From: Pacificimonas flava
Lineage (GTDB): Bacteria; Pseudomonadota; Alphaproteobacteria; Sphingomonadales; Sphingomonadaceae
NCBI RefSeq assembly: GCF_000342165.1
Contig: NZ_AMRV01000004.1
Location: 62,001-126,000 of the forward strand
Length of the DNA stretch: 64,000 nt
Direction of reading: 5' to 3'
Shown: positions 62,739 through 64,000 of the stretch, one piece after another
How positions within the stretch are numbered: position 1 is the first letter of the stretch
Layout of the letters: every line of letters begins with the position of its first letter
Translations under genes and position numbers: made by a program
The notes under the pieces: generated by a model
Database searches by the model: none
Told to the model about the DNA's origin: nothing
What the model saw: only the letters and a program-made list of their open reading frames with translations

Positions 62739-64000
62739 ATGAAGTCGCGTTACCTATCACGCGTGGCCGCATGCGCCGTAATCACCAGTTTCCAATCGGC
62801 GAGTGCATTCGCACAGGCAGAAGCCGAGCAGGCGCTGCCGCCAGCTACGCCGCCGGCAGTCTCGGCAGAAACGGCCGAAACCATCGTCATTACCGGCTCC
62901 TACATCCGCGGAACGCCTGAGGATGCCGCGCTGCCGGTGGATGTATTTTCCAGCGAGGATTTGACGACGGCAGGTGTCAATTCGCCGCTCGAGTTCATCA
63001 AGCAGTTGCCGTCGGTCGGCGCCGTTCTCGGCGATTCCAATCAGTTCGCAACCGGCGCCCAAGGCTATCAGGGCTCGGGGTCGATCAACCTTCGCGGCCT
63101 TGGCCCGACTCGCACGCTCGTCCTGTTGAATGGCAAGCGTACCATCCAGTCTCCCGGCGACGGCTTTACCGACACGAACCTCATCCCGCTTTTCGCGATC
63201 GACCGTGTCGAGATCCTGAAAGACGGGGCCGCAGCGACCTATGGATCCGATGCCATCGCCGGCGTGGCCAACTTCGTGACGCGTCAGAATTTCGACGGTT
63301 TGGAGCTTCAGGCCGACTATAACTTCATCGATGGTTCGGACGACAATTATCAAGTCAGCGCGCTTTTCGGAAAGGACTTCGGGACTGCGAACCTCATGGT
63401 GGGGTTCGGATGGCAGCACCGATCCGAGCTGCCGACCACCGCCCGCGATTTTTCGGATCAGCCCTACACGGTCAATCCATCGGGCTATTCCGCGCTTTCG
63501 ACGCCGGGCACCTATGGGGTCACTTATTTCGGCGGCATCGACCCGGGCACCGGAACGCCGATCCTGAATACCGAAGTGGTGTCCGAGCCCGGTTGTAACG
63601 AGCTGGGCGGATTGCAGACGGGCGCCGTGTGCCGCTTCAGCTATGTCCCGTTCGACAACATCATCGAGGATGAGGATCGCTATCAGCTTTTCGCGCAGTT
63701 CAATGCCGACCTGTCTGATCGGCTGACGTTCAATGTCGAGGGCCTCTATTCGGCCACCGACCAGACGAACAACAATTACTCGCCTGCCTTCCCGCCCACG
63801 CAGGGTCCGCAGGGGTCGGGCTTCCTCGGCGCCTTCAGCGTGTCGCCGAACAATCCGTTCGTGCCCGGTTTTCTGGATGCGGTCGGGCTGCCGCAGTCGG
63901 GCGGTGCGAACGGGCCCGTCGCGGCGGTGACGGCGCTCTACTGGCGTCCGCTCGGCTTCCTCGGCAACCCGAACGAACCCGATCGCGGGGCCGGCCAGGG
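62739..64000 (+). CDS. TonB-dependent receptor (N-terminal part; runs off window)
   Basis: The first 420 codons of an outer-membrane receptor. Signal peptide (1-26, ending AFAQ), TonB-box-like 'AETIVITGSYIRG' (about 46-58), a complete plug domain with 'GSINLRGLGPTRTLVLLNGK' (about 114-133) and 'VEILKDGAAATYGSDAIAGV', and the first beta-barrel strands. It imports a bound ligand, usually a siderophore, vitamin or carbohydrate, using TonB energy; the ligand is not evident. ATG 62739 follows a strong AAAGGGGAGG site. The gene has no stop before the right edge. Confidence 0.93.
   Translation, partial: MKSRYLSRVAACAVITSFQSASAFAQAEAEQALPPATPPAVSAETAETIVITGSYIRGTPEDAALPVDVFSSEDLTTAGVNSPLEFIKQLPSVGAVLGDSNQFATGAQGYQGSGSINLRGLGPTRTLVLLNGKRTIQSPGDGFTDTNLIPLFAIDRVEILKDGAAATYGSDAIAGVANFVTRQNFDGLELQADYNFIDGSDDNYQVSALFGKDFGTANLMVGFGWQHRSELPTTARDFSDQPYTVNPSGYSALSTPGTYGVTYFGGIDPGTGTPILNTEVVSEPGCNELGGLQTGAVCRFSYVPFDNIIEDEDRYQLFAQFNADLSDRLTFNVEGLYSATDQTNNNYSPAFPPTQGPQGSGFLGAFSVSPNNPFVPGFLDAVGLPQSGGANGPVAAVTALYWRPLGFLGNPNEPDRGAGQ

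Overview
This 64 kb window is ordinary chromosome from a high-GC alphaproteobacterium, most likely a member of the Sphingomonadales. Supporting this are the conserved blocks rpoZ/rsh-pyrE-pdxJ-acpS-lepB, dgt-argS-SPOR-nagZ-scpA-scpB and rph-rdgB-hemW beside hrcA-grpE, a sphingomonad-type 'vgr-related' zinc-site protein, a family of short palindromic intergenic repeats, and a TonB receptor at the right edge. No rRNA, CRISPR array, prophage or insertion sequence was seen. The species cannot be named from the sequence.

Layout. 1-3.3 kb: phage-shock (psp) locus on the minus strand with its activator gene pspF diverging. 3.4-4.8 kb: Fe-superoxide dismutase behind a Fur box, then a lipoprotein. 4.8-8.7 kb (minus): dapF-mtaB-ftsY-yciB. 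8.8-16.2 kb (plus): lipoprotein methyltransferase, DUF924, ileS-lspA, DUF3035 lipoprotein, hemH, acetoacetyl-CoA reductase with a coupled ribbon-helix-helix gene. 16.2-25.1 kb (minus): a long run from rsh through pyrE, pdxJ, acpS, lepB, an M14 peptidase, gpmA, purE and purK to a phosphatase. 25.1-26.6 kb: a PEP-CTERM/choice-of-anchor-L gene lying between rpoZ and rsh. 26.7-31.5 kb: heme oxygenase and bacteriophytochrome, rluA-type synthase, epoxide-hydrolase-like protein. 31.5-32.9 kb: a predicted small RNA and a second PEP-CTERM gene. 33-41 kb: lepA, an ECF sigma gene broken by a stop codon with an intact anti-sigma gene, tRNA-Ser, hemW-rdgB-rph and hrcA-grpE. 41-52 kb: JmjC-like cupin, DUF885 peptidase, yghU, small envelope genes, dnaK, dnaJ, thioesterase, MATE pump. 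52-64 kb: bioB, DUF808, pccB, dgt-argS-SPOR-nagZ-scpAB, tRNA-Gly and a truncated TonB receptor.

The most interesting signal is regulatory. Four sites fit the sigma-54 (-24/-12) promoter pattern with correct spacing: one before the psp operon, one before each PEP-CTERM gene, and one with no reading frame behind it. The last would start an RNA of about 154 nt that folds into a nested stem and ends at an intrinsic terminator. That promoter and the promoter of the neighbouring PEP-CTERM gene carry the same heptamer TTCCATA exactly 55 bp upstream of the -24 element, followed by TGTAA, which suggests one shared activator. PEP-CTERM genes are known in other bacteria to be driven by RpoN with an enhancer-binding protein, so this looks like a small sigma-54 regulon for the exopolysaccharide/PEP-CTERM surface programme that includes an sRNA. 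It is inferred from sequence and untested.

Other notable points: a palindromic repeat inserted in frame in the ileS editing domain; matching RpoH-type promoters before hrcA-grpE and dnaK; a Fur box and a hairpin that would cover the sodB ribosome-binding site; and an in-frame TAA in the ECF sigma gene.
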